DNA from: Bacteriovoracaceae bacterium
GTDB taxonomy: Bacteria > Bdellovibrionota > Bacteriovoracia > Bacteriovoracales > Bacteriovoracaceae
Assembly: GCA_947441615.1 (NCBI GenBank)
Contig: CANEUH010000006.1
Location: 90,876-154,875 of the forward strand
DNA: 64,000 bases
Direction: 5' to 3'
The notes beneath the pieces are model-generated. The model had not been told where the DNA came from. It was given only the letters and a program-made list of their open reading frames with translations, and did not search any database. Position numbers and translations under genes: made by a program. Below are positions 53,436-61,886 of this stretch, one piece after another; the stretch's first letter is position 1; the number at the start of each line of letters is the position of its first letter.

Positions 53436-54137
53436 ATGACACCTAAGGCAGAAATTATTCTTGAAGGAACTTATCTCTACTACAAAGGAGAAGTTAACTA
53501 TTCACAGGAAGAATTCAAACTTGTTCACTTCACAAATGAGGAAGTGTTTCATTTTTATGCTGAGATTGTTTCTCGACTTGAAAATGGTGAGTTCTTAAAA
53601 ATACTAATTCGATATGAAATGAATTCCCAATTTATCCCAACTTTTGTCAGGATTGAGAAATCCCTAGGGAATAAATACGCTCTCGAAACATTTAAAATGG
53701 ATAACTCAACTTTTGAATTGAAGTATTCCTTTCAAACGAATCAAAAAGTACATGAGTTCAAAAAAAATGTTACCTCAAAACATTACCTAACTTCTCCGGC
53801 CGTATGCACTTCAGGTATTTTTACCCTGTCAAAGAAGATGGACGCCAACGCTAGAACTGCTATCCATTTTATTTCCTCAGCTAATGAATGGGGCTACTCT
53901 GCCCCGCCAACTGAGAAGTCCGTCTTTGCAGAATTTAAATCGAGAGACTACAACGAGTTTCAGTTACACGGAAATGCTTTATCAGCGAGTCATCTGTGCC
54001 TCTATGAAAAAGACAGTATCACCTCTCCCCATGAAGCCCCCGTAGAGCTTTACCTGAGTAAGCATTATGCTGTTCCCTACCAACTAAATTACGGCGATCA
54101 AAAAATAGTCATTAAAAATCTTAAGAAGAATACTTAA
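53436..54137 (+). CDS. Hypothetical cytoplasmic beta-rich protein
   Basis: 233 residues without signal peptide or membrane segment. It alternates beta-strands and short loops (EIILEGTYLYYKGEV, LKILIRYEMNSQFIPTFVRI, FKMDNSTFELKYSFQ), reminiscent of a lipocalin-like or calycin barrel, which is only a guess from pattern. Two cysteines. No family recognised. Its stop codon shares TTAA with the convergent dinG stop. Confidence 0.55.
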   Translation: MTPKAEIILEGTYLYYKGEVNYSQEEFKLVHFTNEEVFHFYAEIVSRLENGEFLKILIRYEMNSQFIPTFVRIEKSLGNKYALETFKMDNSTFELKYSFQTNQKVHEFKKNVTSKHYLTSPAVCTSGIFTLSKKMDANARTAIHFISSANEWGYSAPPTEKSVFAEFKSRDYNEFQLHGNALSASHLCLYEKDSITSPHEAPVELYLSKHYAVPYQLNYGDQKIVIKNLKKNT

Positions 54138-56989
54138 ACCTTAAAATACTCCGCAATATCTTCACATGCCTTCGGGAGAGCAGAGGATATAATCTGGTAA
54201 GGTTCCATGAGTTTCTGGAATGTTTTAAGGGTATTCCCTTTCCATCTTTTGACTCGATTATCGACCAAAAGAATTGCTCCATGATCGTTTTCCGATCTTA
54301 GTAGTCTTCCAAACTTTTGATGAAGGGACCGAGTTCGATGAGCAAGGAAATAGTCGTTGAATTCGTTTCCAAACTTAAATTCAAAAAAGTCTCGTCTCCT
54401 TTGTATAACGAGGTCTTGCCTAACATCGGGAATTTTATCAACGACGATGAAAGATAGTTTTTCACCAGGGATATCTATCCCCTCACCAAAACTCTCCATT
54501 CCTATTAAAATCGCCCCATTTTCCTTTTTAAATTCTTCAACCACGTTTTTCCCAAGGCCTTGAACATAAACAGGAATCTTTCCTTCGAACTCACGCAGCA
54601 CGATGTCTGAAGCCAATTCGAAGCGCAGCCTTGAAGAGAATAGAAGTAACGTTTTTCCACCCAATCTTTTAATTAAGGGCATGACTTCTTTAAGTAAATC
54701 AGGAACAAATAATGGATCTGAAATATTTCTCGTATCAGGGCACAGATAGACTTTTGAATTATTCTTATAATCATAGACAGCATCTAAATAAAGACCCGAT
54801 TTAAATCTTTTCTCTGGTGGTAGGTATGAATATCCTGTCATCCACTCCACTCCTTGAACGCCAGTATCTCCAGCAGCATTTCCGAGTGTTGCCGATGTAA
54901 ATACGACCGATGAACTCATCATGAGTAATTCATCATGAATTTTCTTACCAACATCAATCGGCGAGGATTCTATTGAGTAGCCTTCCATTTCACTAAATTT
55001 TAAAATTGTGCACCAATCAGAGGGATTATCTAGGTAATGTTTAAAACTATTCAAAAATTTTTCTAAAACGCTAAAATTTGTTTCAAAGACCGTTAGAGCT
55101 TTAAGTTTCTGAGGCTCATTTTTAAATTCTCTATTTTCCCACCTCGACATATGGGGCATGTACAACTGGTAGAGGGATTCAAAAATAAAATGCAAAGACT
55201 CAATATGGTTTAAAATTGATGCCGCTAAAGGATCTTTAAGCTCGCCCTTCTTTGGAAAAGGTAGCTCGTTTGAATAAGCAGGAATATATTGAGGCAATTT
55301 TTTAAACCAAGACTCAACGACATCAGGCATAGCTTCAAAGTGATCTCGCAACATCTTAAGATTAAACTGAGTCTGCTCCCTAAGCGTCTGGATCGTATTT
55401 TCAACTGAAAATTCGTCCTCAGAGTTTGAAAGTAAGTAGATGAGAGAACCCATCCCTTGAGGAAAATTTTTTAAAAATGAATCGAGATATTTATGCTGCA
55501 CTTCAAGAGAATAGGCCTTAGTGGCTTCATGCTCTAAACGATGGGCCTCATCGACCACAATATACTGAGGACGAGGAATACTTCGAGGCCAATTCATCAT
55601 CAAGGCATGATTACCAATTATAAGTTTTGCTTCCTTTGCCTCTCTTAAACCCTGTATGTAAGAACATTGATTCGCCAGTGGACAATTTTGTCCCGCACAC
55701 GCCCGGTAATCAACAGCAAGGGCTGAATCTTTTTCAGATAATTCTGGAGAAAGTTTTTTTAAGATATATGGAATTTGCTCCCTCGTCAGTTTTCGCTCAT
55801 AGCTTACTCGAGAATTATAAAAGAAAAACATTTCTAAATATGCTTTTGTGAAGATTTCACTAAAAGGGCTTATAAACATGTTTGAATTGTCATCTTCTCT
55901 AAAAAGTAGCTCACAAAGATGATTGGAAGAGCCTACCAGTTTTACCACTTTTGTTTCTTCGCCAAGATTTAAAAGTCTTTTCATTTGAGGAACATCTTTA
56001 GCGAGGGCCTGGTCCTGCAGTGTCTTTGTACCTGTTGCAACAAGGCACACCTCATTCTCACTAAGACTAAAAAGAAAAGATGGCAGAAGATATCCCATCG
56101 TCTTACCAGTACCTGTGGGAGCTTGAATTAATGCATGAATCTTATTTTTAAAAGCTCGTCCAACTCGGACAGCTAATTTTTCCTGGGCATCCCTGTGTTT
56201 ATAATGTGGAGCGATTGACTTGATCTCATTTTCATCTCGCAAAATAATTTGAATATTCTCCCCTGAAAATTCTTTGGAAAACTTTGTCGGGTGGTCAACG
56301 CTTACTGCTGGAGACTTGTGAATAAGGTTATATCGTTTGACTGCTTCCACGAGAGGATAATCAATATTGTCCGCAATATTGATTAATTCATCAGAGTTAA
56401 GCATGAAAAATTTCTTATAAAAGAATTCATCAGGAAATTCAGCAAAAACCTCCGTGAGCTTTAGGCGAAATTCTTTATCCAAATGAGTTAAATAAGTAGA
56501 GATCAAAAGTGTCCTAAGAAGATCTCTTGAATCTGCTAGTCCTCGATGCTCTTCCTTTTCTGAAATCCCCAGCATATTAATGAAAAATTCTAAATTAAGT
56601 GCATTCGCTTCAGGAAATAAAAGTGCTAAGTAAAAGAGCGAATCCTGGTAGGATTCTCTCCCATTTGGTTGCTGGATTTTATCAAAATATCTTTTGAGAA
56701 AACTTTCTTCAAAATTCGCATTATGCGCCAAAAGATGATGAGATTCCAAAGACATTAGATCAACTTCTACAGAGCTCCATAGGGGTGCCTTCTTAAGATG
56801 ATCATTTGTAATCCCAGTAAGCTTCGTAATAAAGCTAGAAACCTGATTTGCGGGTCTGACGAGAGAAGAAAATGTACGAACAAGTTTAGTACCCTCAAAT
56901 TGAAGAAAACCTAAATCGATAATCTCATCAGTTGAAGGATTGATTCCGGTAGTTTCGATATCGATGACGGCCCAAGATCCAAGACCCAT
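54134..56989 (-). CDS. dinG: DinG-type helicase with N-terminal DEDDh exonuclease domain
   Basis: 951 residues. Residues ~1-170 form a DnaQ/epsilon-like 3'-5' exonuclease (VIDIETTGI, LLAHNANFEE, HRGLADSRDLL). The rest is an XPD/DinG superfamily 2 helicase: Walker A APTGTGKT, DEAH box VVDEAHRLEHEA, an iron-sulfur region with four cysteines (RACAGQNCPLANQCSYI), and motif VI QKFGRLLRSENDHG. This domain order resembles the Gram-positive DinG/exonuclease fusion, but with the Fe-S cysteines retained. Likely unwinds and trims DNA or R-loop intermediates in repair. Monocistronic. Confidence 0.9.
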   Translation of the reverse strand: MGLGSWAVIDIETTGINPSTDEIIDLGFLQFEGTKLVRTFSSLVRPANQVSSFITKLTGITNDHLKKAPLWSSVEVDLMSLESHHLLAHNANFEESFLKRYFDKIQQPNGRESYQDSLFYLALLFPEANALNLEFFINMLGISEKEEHRGLADSRDLLRTLLISTYLTHLDKEFRLKLTEVFAEFPDEFFYKKFFMLNSDELINIADNIDYPLVEAVKRYNLIHKSPAVSVDHPTKFSKEFSGENIQIILRDENEIKSIAPHYKHRDAQEKLAVRVGRAFKNKIHALIQAPTGTGKTMGYLLPSFLFSLSENEVCLVATGTKTLQDQALAKDVPQMKRLLNLGEETKVVKLVGSSNHLCELLFREDDNSNMFISPFSEIFTKAYLEMFFFYNSRVSYERKLTREQIPYILKKLSPELSEKDSALAVDYRACAGQNCPLANQCSYIQGLREAKEAKLIIGNHALMMNWPRSIPRPQYIVVDEAHRLEHEATKAYSLEVQHKYLDSFLKNFPQGMGSLIYLLSNSEDEFSVENTIQTLREQTQFNLKMLRDHFEAMPDVVESWFKKLPQYIPAYSNELPFPKKGELKDPLAASILNHIESLHFIFESLYQLYMPHMSRWENREFKNEPQKLKALTVFETNFSVLEKFLNSFKHYLDNPSDWCTILKFSEMEGYSIESSPIDVGKKIHDELLMMSSSVVFTSATLGNAAGDTGVQGVEWMTGYSYLPPEKRFKSGLYLDAVYDYKNNSKVYLCPDTRNISDPLFVPDLLKEVMPLIKRLGGKTLLLFSSRLRFELASDIVLREFEGKIPVYVQGLGKNVVEEFKKENGAILIGMESFGEGIDIPGEKLSFIVVDKIPDVRQDLVIQRRRDFFEFKFGNEFNDYFLAHRTRSLHQKFGRLLRSENDHGAILLVDNRVKRWKGNTLKTFQKLMEPYQIISSALPKACEDIAEYFKV

Positions 56990-57096
56990 TTTAATCCTTT
57001 ACGCAAAGTGACATCTAAGAGATCTAACATAAATTAATAGGCAGACTTCCGTCAATTATGCTAACTTGCATTAAATATTTATTTAATCGAGGATCA

Positions 57097-57486
57097 ATGG
57101 AAGCTCAATTAATGCAACTGCAATCACTATGTATCGTTGTCTTAATGATCGCTGGAATAAAAGTTCATAGAAATCGAAAACTCCATGTAAAAATAATGAG
57201 TTTCGCTATGATTTGGGACATTATCCTCATCCTTCAAATTGAATTAAGTCGCTCGGCCATAATAAAGGCCTCTAATGCCGTCACAAATTCCATGGCCTTA
57301 AATATTCACGTATCCATAGCAGTGCTTACAGTTATATTTTACGGTTTCATGATTCAATCAGGAAGAGCTATACTTTCGGGAAATATTCAATTGAGAAAAC
57401 GCCATAAGATATTAGGCTACTCCACTATGCTCCTGCGAATTTTAACTTTTGTAACAAGTTTTTGGGCCGTAACTCCAAAGGTATAA
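57097..57486 (+). CDS. Small membrane protein, DUF420-like
   Basis: About 129 residues from ATG 57097, set by GAGGA at 57089-57093; an upstream in-frame ATG (57058) lacks such a site. Four transmembrane helices. Histidines at helix ends (NRKLHVKIMSFAM, LNIHVSIAVLTV, LRKRHKILGYSTM) match the layout of DUF420/cytochrome-oxidase-associated membrane proteins and could bind heme or metal. That family link is tentative. Only one base separates it from the BolA gene. Confidence 0.6.
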   Translation: MEAQLMQLQSLCIVVLMIAGIKVHRNRKLHVKIMSFAMIWDIILILQIELSRSAIIKASNAVTNSMALNIHVSIAVLTVIFYGFMIQSGRAILSGNIQLRKRHKILGYSTMLLRILTFVTSFWAVTPKV

Positions 57487-57487
57487 G

Positions 57488-57742
57488 ATGAATGACTTTA
57501 AATTTGTAGAAGATATCATCAGGACTGGTTTACCAGATGCTGTTATTCAAATTGAGGACATGACCGGAACAAAAGACCACTTGGCGATCACTGTTGTGAG
57601 TGATGAATTCAAGGGGAAATTATTAATTGAACAGCACCAAATTCTCATGAATCTTCTGAAAGAAGAACTTAAAAATAGGATTCATGCAGTTAAGCTAAAT
57701 ACATTTACCAAAGAAAAATTTGATCAATTAAACAAGAGGTAA
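57488..57742 (+). CDS. BolA-family protein
   Basis: 84 residues with the BolA alpha-beta-beta-alpha-alpha-beta fold: a variable loop, then HLAITVVSDEFKGKLLIEQHQILMNLL (the F-x-G-K/x-x-x-x-RH-x-x-V stretch, here with EQHQI), ending IHAVKLNTFT. BolA proteins pair with monothiol glutaredoxins through a shared [2Fe-2S] cluster, using this conserved His. The CGFS glutaredoxin gene follows 3 bp later, which supports the call. Confidence 0.85.
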   Translation: MNDFKFVEDIIRTGLPDAVIQIEDMTGTKDHLAITVVSDEFKGKLLIEQHQILMNLLKEELKNRIHAVKLNTFTKEKFDQLNKR

Positions 57743-57745
57743 TTT

Positions 57746-58111
57746 ATGTCTTTCAATGTATTAAACAATGATATTTCTGAGATTGAGACTGCCGACAAGT
57801 CCAAAGATCTTAAACATCAAATCGAGGCCCTACTAGGTAGCTCAAAGATTGTTCTCTTCATGAAAGGAAATTCTCAAATGCCCCAGTGTGGGTTCTCTGC
57901 CAATTCAGTGGCAATCCTGAAGCACCTGGGAGTTTCGTTTAAAACGTTTAATATTTTAAATGATTCGGAAATTAGACAAGGACTTAAGGAATACTCTAAC
58001 TGGCCAACTTATCCTCAACTGTACGTTAATGGGAAATTAGTCGGCGGCAATGATATTATTACTGAAATGTATCAAAGTGGTGATCTTCAAGAACTATTGA
58101 AGAACAATTAA
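57746..58111 (+). CDS. grxD: Monothiol glutaredoxin, CGFS type (Grx4)
   Basis: 121 residues. Active-site MPQCGFS (Cys48), WPTYPQLYVNGKLVGGNDI and the glutathione-binding region are typical of Grx4, which carries or transfers [2Fe-2S] clusters as a glutathione-bound dimer. An extra ~20-residue N-terminal segment precedes the fold. Adjacent to bolA; the pair probably supports Fe-S trafficking. Confidence 0.93.
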   Translation: MSFNVLNNDISEIETADKSKDLKHQIEALLGSSKIVLFMKGNSQMPQCGFSANSVAILKHLGVSFKTFNILNDSEIRQGLKEYSNWPTYPQLYVNGKLVGGNDIITEMYQSGDLQELLKNN

Positions 58112-58113
58112 TC

Positions 58114-59373
58114 ATGAAAAGAGTTATTGGTAAAATAGATCCAAATGAAAAAAATGTTTATATCTGGGGAGCAGGGTTTTCGGGCCTTATTCTGGGATAT
58201 TACCTTAAAGAGCAGGGATATAAAGTTACGATCTATGAGCGCTCAAATAAGATTGGCGGAAAGATTGGAACAAAAAAAACTCATGCTGGACTAGTTGAAA
58301 AAGGCGCCAATGCACTTTACATGAATGCAGACGCAATGGATCTACTTAAGGAATTAAAACTTGATCCTCTTCCTGCAACGAAAAAATTAAAAAGACTTTT
58401 ACTCGTTAACGGTAAACCCAAGAGGGCGTTCCAACTCTCAATTATTTCTAAACTGACTATCAATGGTCATAAAAAACCCCCTCTTATCTCTGATGGTTTA
58501 ACTGTGGCTGAATTTTTTAAACCACTTTTAGGGCCTGATCATATAAACAAATTTATCTCTCCTGCTTTGGGGGGAATTTACGCTTCTCCAGCTGATCAGT
58601 TACACTTTAAGTCAATCTTTAGTGAAATTGGTCGCATTGCTCAATTTGATTCTTATTGGGAATTTATGAAATTTCTTTTTAAAAATCAGAAGCAAAAGCC
58701 ACGCTTAGAGGTGACTGGCTCGGTTAGTTTTGATGGTGGAATGCAGACTCTCATTAATTGCCTCGGTGACCATCTAAAAAATGAAATCAAAATTAATAGT
58801 AAAGAAGCCTTTAAAGTTAAAGGGAACACTATCATTTGCACCGATTCACAATCGGCTTCGGAGCTAACAAATTCTACCAAACCAGAATTCAGTGCCGAGC
58901 TTGCAAGAGTAAGATACCAGGAATTAACATCTGTTACCGTTTTCATGAAGAGAGAAATTAGATCACTTCAAAAATCTTTTGGAGTGCTGATTCCCCTTGA
59001 TAACGGATTTAATAGTATTGGTATCGTTAATAATAAGGCGATTTTCCCTGCGAATAATCAAAATATTTATTCTTATACTTTTATTTCCAGAAAAAAATCT
59101 ACCAATGATGAAATCATGGAAGATATAAAAGCTCTTTACACTGAGTTTGTACCAGAAGATATCGATTACATTGAAAATACTTACTGGGACAAAGCTTTAC
59201 CAATTTACGATTTACAGAGATTTCTAAGTGTAAAAAAACTTCATCAATTGGCACAAAAAGAACAAAACTTTGCAATCTTCGGAAACTATGTTGCAGGGAT
59301 TTCACTTCGAGAGATGATATCGGCCGCACGGACTTTTGCAAAAAACCCTCAAGAATATGGTGATATCAAATGA
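58114..59373 (+). CDS. Protoporphyrinogen oxidase-like (HemY-type) FAD enzyme
   Basis: 419 residues. N-terminal FAD motif (IWGAGFSGLILGYYL, then YERSNKIGGKIGT) and the C-terminal FGNYVAGISLREMISAAR, which matches the GNY-x-GVS-x-x-x-x-x end of protoporphyrinogen oxidases. The middle domain is diverged. Heme synthesis is the best guess; another amine-oxidase-superfamily substrate is possible. It lies 2 bp after grxD and overlaps the methyltransferase by 4 bp, so the four genes form one operon with iron/heme-related content. Confidence 0.72.
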   Translation: MKRVIGKIDPNEKNVYIWGAGFSGLILGYYLKEQGYKVTIYERSNKIGGKIGTKKTHAGLVEKGANALYMNADAMDLLKELKLDPLPATKKLKRLLLVNGKPKRAFQLSIISKLTINGHKKPPLISDGLTVAEFFKPLLGPDHINKFISPALGGIYASPADQLHFKSIFSEIGRIAQFDSYWEFMKFLFKNQKQKPRLEVTGSVSFDGGMQTLINCLGDHLKNEIKINSKEAFKVKGNTIICTDSQSASELTNSTKPEFSAELARVRYQELTSVTVFMKREIRSLQKSFGVLIPLDNGFNSIGIVNNKAIFPANNQNIYSYTFISRKKSTNDEIMEDIKALYTEFVPEDIDYIENTYWDKALPIYDLQRFLSVKKLHQLAQKEQNFAIFGNYVAGISLREMISAARTFAKNPQEYGDIK

Positions 59374-60197
59374 CGAATAATTCTGAGTTCCCTTACCTCC
59401 ATGGATTCTCAGAAACAGAGCAACAAAGGCTAAGAACTCAAGCTGAATTTGCTGAATTTACTATATTTCAAAATATCAATTTCTCAAATGCCAAAAAACT
59501 AATTGAAGTTGGGTGTGGAGTTGGAGCACAAACAGAGATCCTTTTAAGAAGATTTCCTAAACTCCATGTTACTGGGGTAGATCTTAATAAAAAACAACTT
59601 TCAGCAGCCGAGACCTACATCGGCTCCCTTCCAGGTGCTAAGGGAAGATATGAATTCCACCAGATGAGTGGCGATAATCTCTCATTTGAGGCACAAACAT
59701 TTGATGGGGCATATTTATGCTGGATATTGGAGCATGTTCCAAATCCTGCTCAAGTTTTAAGCGAAGTCAGAAGAGTTCTGAGACCAGGATCAGAAATTGT
59801 TGTGACAGAAGTCATGAACTCGTCCTTTTTTCTTGAACCTTATTCTCCGAATGTTTGGAAATACTGGATGGCATTTAACGATTATCAGCATAGTCATGCT
59901 GGGGACCCCTTCATCGGTGCCAAATTAGGAAACCTTTTAACCTCGGTTGGGTATCATCAGGTGAAAACGGAAGTAAAAACTTGGCACTTTGATAATAGAC
60001 AACCTGCTCTACGTAAACAGGCCATTCATTTTTGGACAGATCTCCTACTTTCAGCGGCAAAACAACTTGTTACAGAAAATTATGTCGATCAAGAAACTGT
60101 AGATAAGGCAAAAGAAGAATTGGGCCGTGTTGCAAACGACCCAAATGCTGTATTTTTATATTCTTTTATGCAAGCGAAGGCTCAAGTTTACTTCTAA
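59370..60197 (+). CDS. Class I SAM-dependent methyltransferase
   Basis: 275 residues. SAM motif I LIEVGCGVGAQTEILL, acidic TGVDLNKKQL after it, FDGAYLCWILEHVPNP (motif II) and EVRRVLRPGSEIVVTEV (post motif). Methyltransf_11-type, substrate unreadable. Overlaps the flavoprotein gene (ATGA), so co-translated with it. Confidence 0.85.
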   Translation: MTNNSEFPYLHGFSETEQQRLRTQAEFAEFTIFQNINFSNAKKLIEVGCGVGAQTEILLRRFPKLHVTGVDLNKKQLSAAETYIGSLPGAKGRYEFHQMSGDNLSFEAQTFDGAYLCWILEHVPNPAQVLSEVRRVLRPGSEIVVTEVMNSSFFLEPYSPNVWKYWMAFNDYQHSHAGDPFIGAKLGNLLTSVGYHQVKTEVKTWHFDNRQPALRKQAIHFWTDLLLSAAKQLVTENYVDQETVDKAKEELGRVANDPNAVFLYSFMQAKAQVYF

Positions 60198-61876
60198 AGT
60201 CCGTTATCCTCTTCAATGAGATCTTCAAGCCTCATAATGGCATTCATTCGGCCTAAGCCATCAGATAAGAAATCGACCTTATCAAGACCCAATCCTTTAA
60301 ATTCTGGATATCTTAGCTCAATGATATCTTTGTTTCTCAGTACTGACACTTTTTCACGAATTGCATTCGCAACTTTACCTTTAAATCTTGGGACATCTCT
60401 AACTGTACTCATCATGTTCAATTCTGGCTTACCATTAATGATGGTTTCATTAGAAGTGTCGACATCCTTTAATCTAATTATCACAATTGGTTCGTCTTCA
60501 TTTTTTTCAATTCTCAATGAAACATCTAGGACCAGTGGAAATCTTATGACCTTAGATCCAGTAAGAAACTTTTCCATTTTTGTAGGCCTATAAACAACAT
60601 CCATCATTAGAGTCCCAGAATCTCCCTTCTTATCAAGTCTCATAATAACTTTATTAGGTCCAAGTTCAACACCGGCCTCATCTAAGGATTCTTTCCAAAG
60701 TCCAGCATCATAAGTCGTCACGAGTAATTTATTTACGTAGTCCTCCGAAATACTTGCAACGATGTTAGCGTCACCATCAGTCATCAAATTCTTCATTTCA
60801 AGAATAGACTCTTTATGAATTTTATTAGTTAATCTCGTTGGAGCAATCTGGGTGACTTTATTAGCGACACATTCTTTTTTATGTAGATCAAACTTTTCAA
60901 TCGTACAAAAGTCACCAGGCATGTTAACTTCAATATTATCCCCTAATCCAGATGTTCCAAAGTTTTCAATTTTAAATTGGCTTTCAAGTGCAGACGTTGC
61001 GATCCAATACTCTTTATTCAATTTATACTGCTCCAAGACTTTAAACGCTGCAGCCGTTGTATTTGAACGTAAGATGTCAGCAGCCTGAGAGAGTAAAAGG
61101 CCTTTAATCGCCTGGTGATTATCTCTTATTAGTTTTTGAATCTTGTCTGGTGAAAAATTAACTGTCTTTGATCCAATCTTAACACTCACTTTCGGTACGA
61201 TTATTTTTTCGTAATCAAGTGCCAAGTCCTCAGTATTTGCCATCAGGCGATTAGACATTTGATCGAAGTTAGCTTTTAGAATTTGTAGTTTAAAGTGATC
61301 TTTATTGTCCGTTATTTTAATCTGTGCAAAAAAATTAATTAATTTCTCTTCACTTGCTTTAATTGAAGGCTTAATCACATCCACGTTAAAAACGGGTGAA
61401 TTATTTACCCCAGGTACAATAAGTGACAATGTTAATTTTTCGGCATCTAAGGTGATTTCTGAAGCTGAAAAATTAGTACCTATGCTTAATCCATCTTGAA
61501 GTTTCTCATTGGCGTGAATATCAGTCTTAAATCCTTTTACGTCGTATCGAAAATCTTTCATGACAACTTTAGTATCTGTTTCCAAAAAATGGAGTCCAAT
61601 CACATTCCCAAAATCACGAATGAGGCCTTTTGATTCTTCTGGTAATAATGATCCAAGCTTAGATTCATTAAGCGTAATGTTCCCAGGGAAATTCCCTCTA
61701 AATGGATCGGTCATATTATAGTTTTTAATTAGTGTTCTAAATTTCGTAACCAAAACTTTTGACCAATCATAATCTAACTTCGAATCAATCACGATATCTG
61801 GAGATTTGAAAGTTTGCCCCCAAGAGATTGACGTTGTTAAGAAGCTAAGAAGTAAAAGTTTTTGATGTCTTTTCAT
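60194..61876 (-). CDS. Exported protein, distant paralogue of the following gene; possible TULIP-like lipid binder
   Basis: 560 residues with a signal peptide (cleavage after SISWG). Long amphipathic beta stretches alternate with helices. IIVPKVSVKIGSKTVNFSPD followed by KIQKLIRDNHQAIKGLLLSQ aligns with VPRIAIVIDGQETELDTSKL and the next helix of the upstream neighbour. Two cysteines in FCTIEKFDLHKKEC. The beta-wrap plus long-helix pattern suits TULIP-fold lipid carriers, but no signature proves it. It is the second gene of a pair. Confidence 0.6.
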   Translation of the reverse strand: MKRHQKLLLLSFLTTSISWGQTFKSPDIVIDSKLDYDWSKVLVTKFRTLIKNYNMTDPFRGNFPGNITLNESKLGSLLPEESKGLIRDFGNVIGLHFLETDTKVVMKDFRYDVKGFKTDIHANEKLQDGLSIGTNFSASEITLDAEKLTLSLIVPGVNNSPVFNVDVIKPSIKASEEKLINFFAQIKITDNKDHFKLQILKANFDQMSNRLMANTEDLALDYEKIIVPKVSVKIGSKTVNFSPDKIQKLIRDNHQAIKGLLLSQAADILRSNTTAAAFKVLEQYKLNKEYWIATSALESQFKIENFGTSGLGDNIEVNMPGDFCTIEKFDLHKKECVANKVTQIAPTRLTNKIHKESILEMKNLMTDGDANIVASISEDYVNKLLVTTYDAGLWKESLDEAGVELGPNKVIMRLDKKGDSGTLMMDVVYRPTKMEKFLTGSKVIRFPLVLDVSLRIEKNEDEPIVIIRLKDVDTSNETIINGKPELNMMSTVRDVPRFKGKVANAIREKVSVLRNKDIIELRYPEFKGLGLDKVDFLSDGLGRMNAIMRLEDLIEEDNGL

Positions 61877-61886
61877 ATTTTACCCC

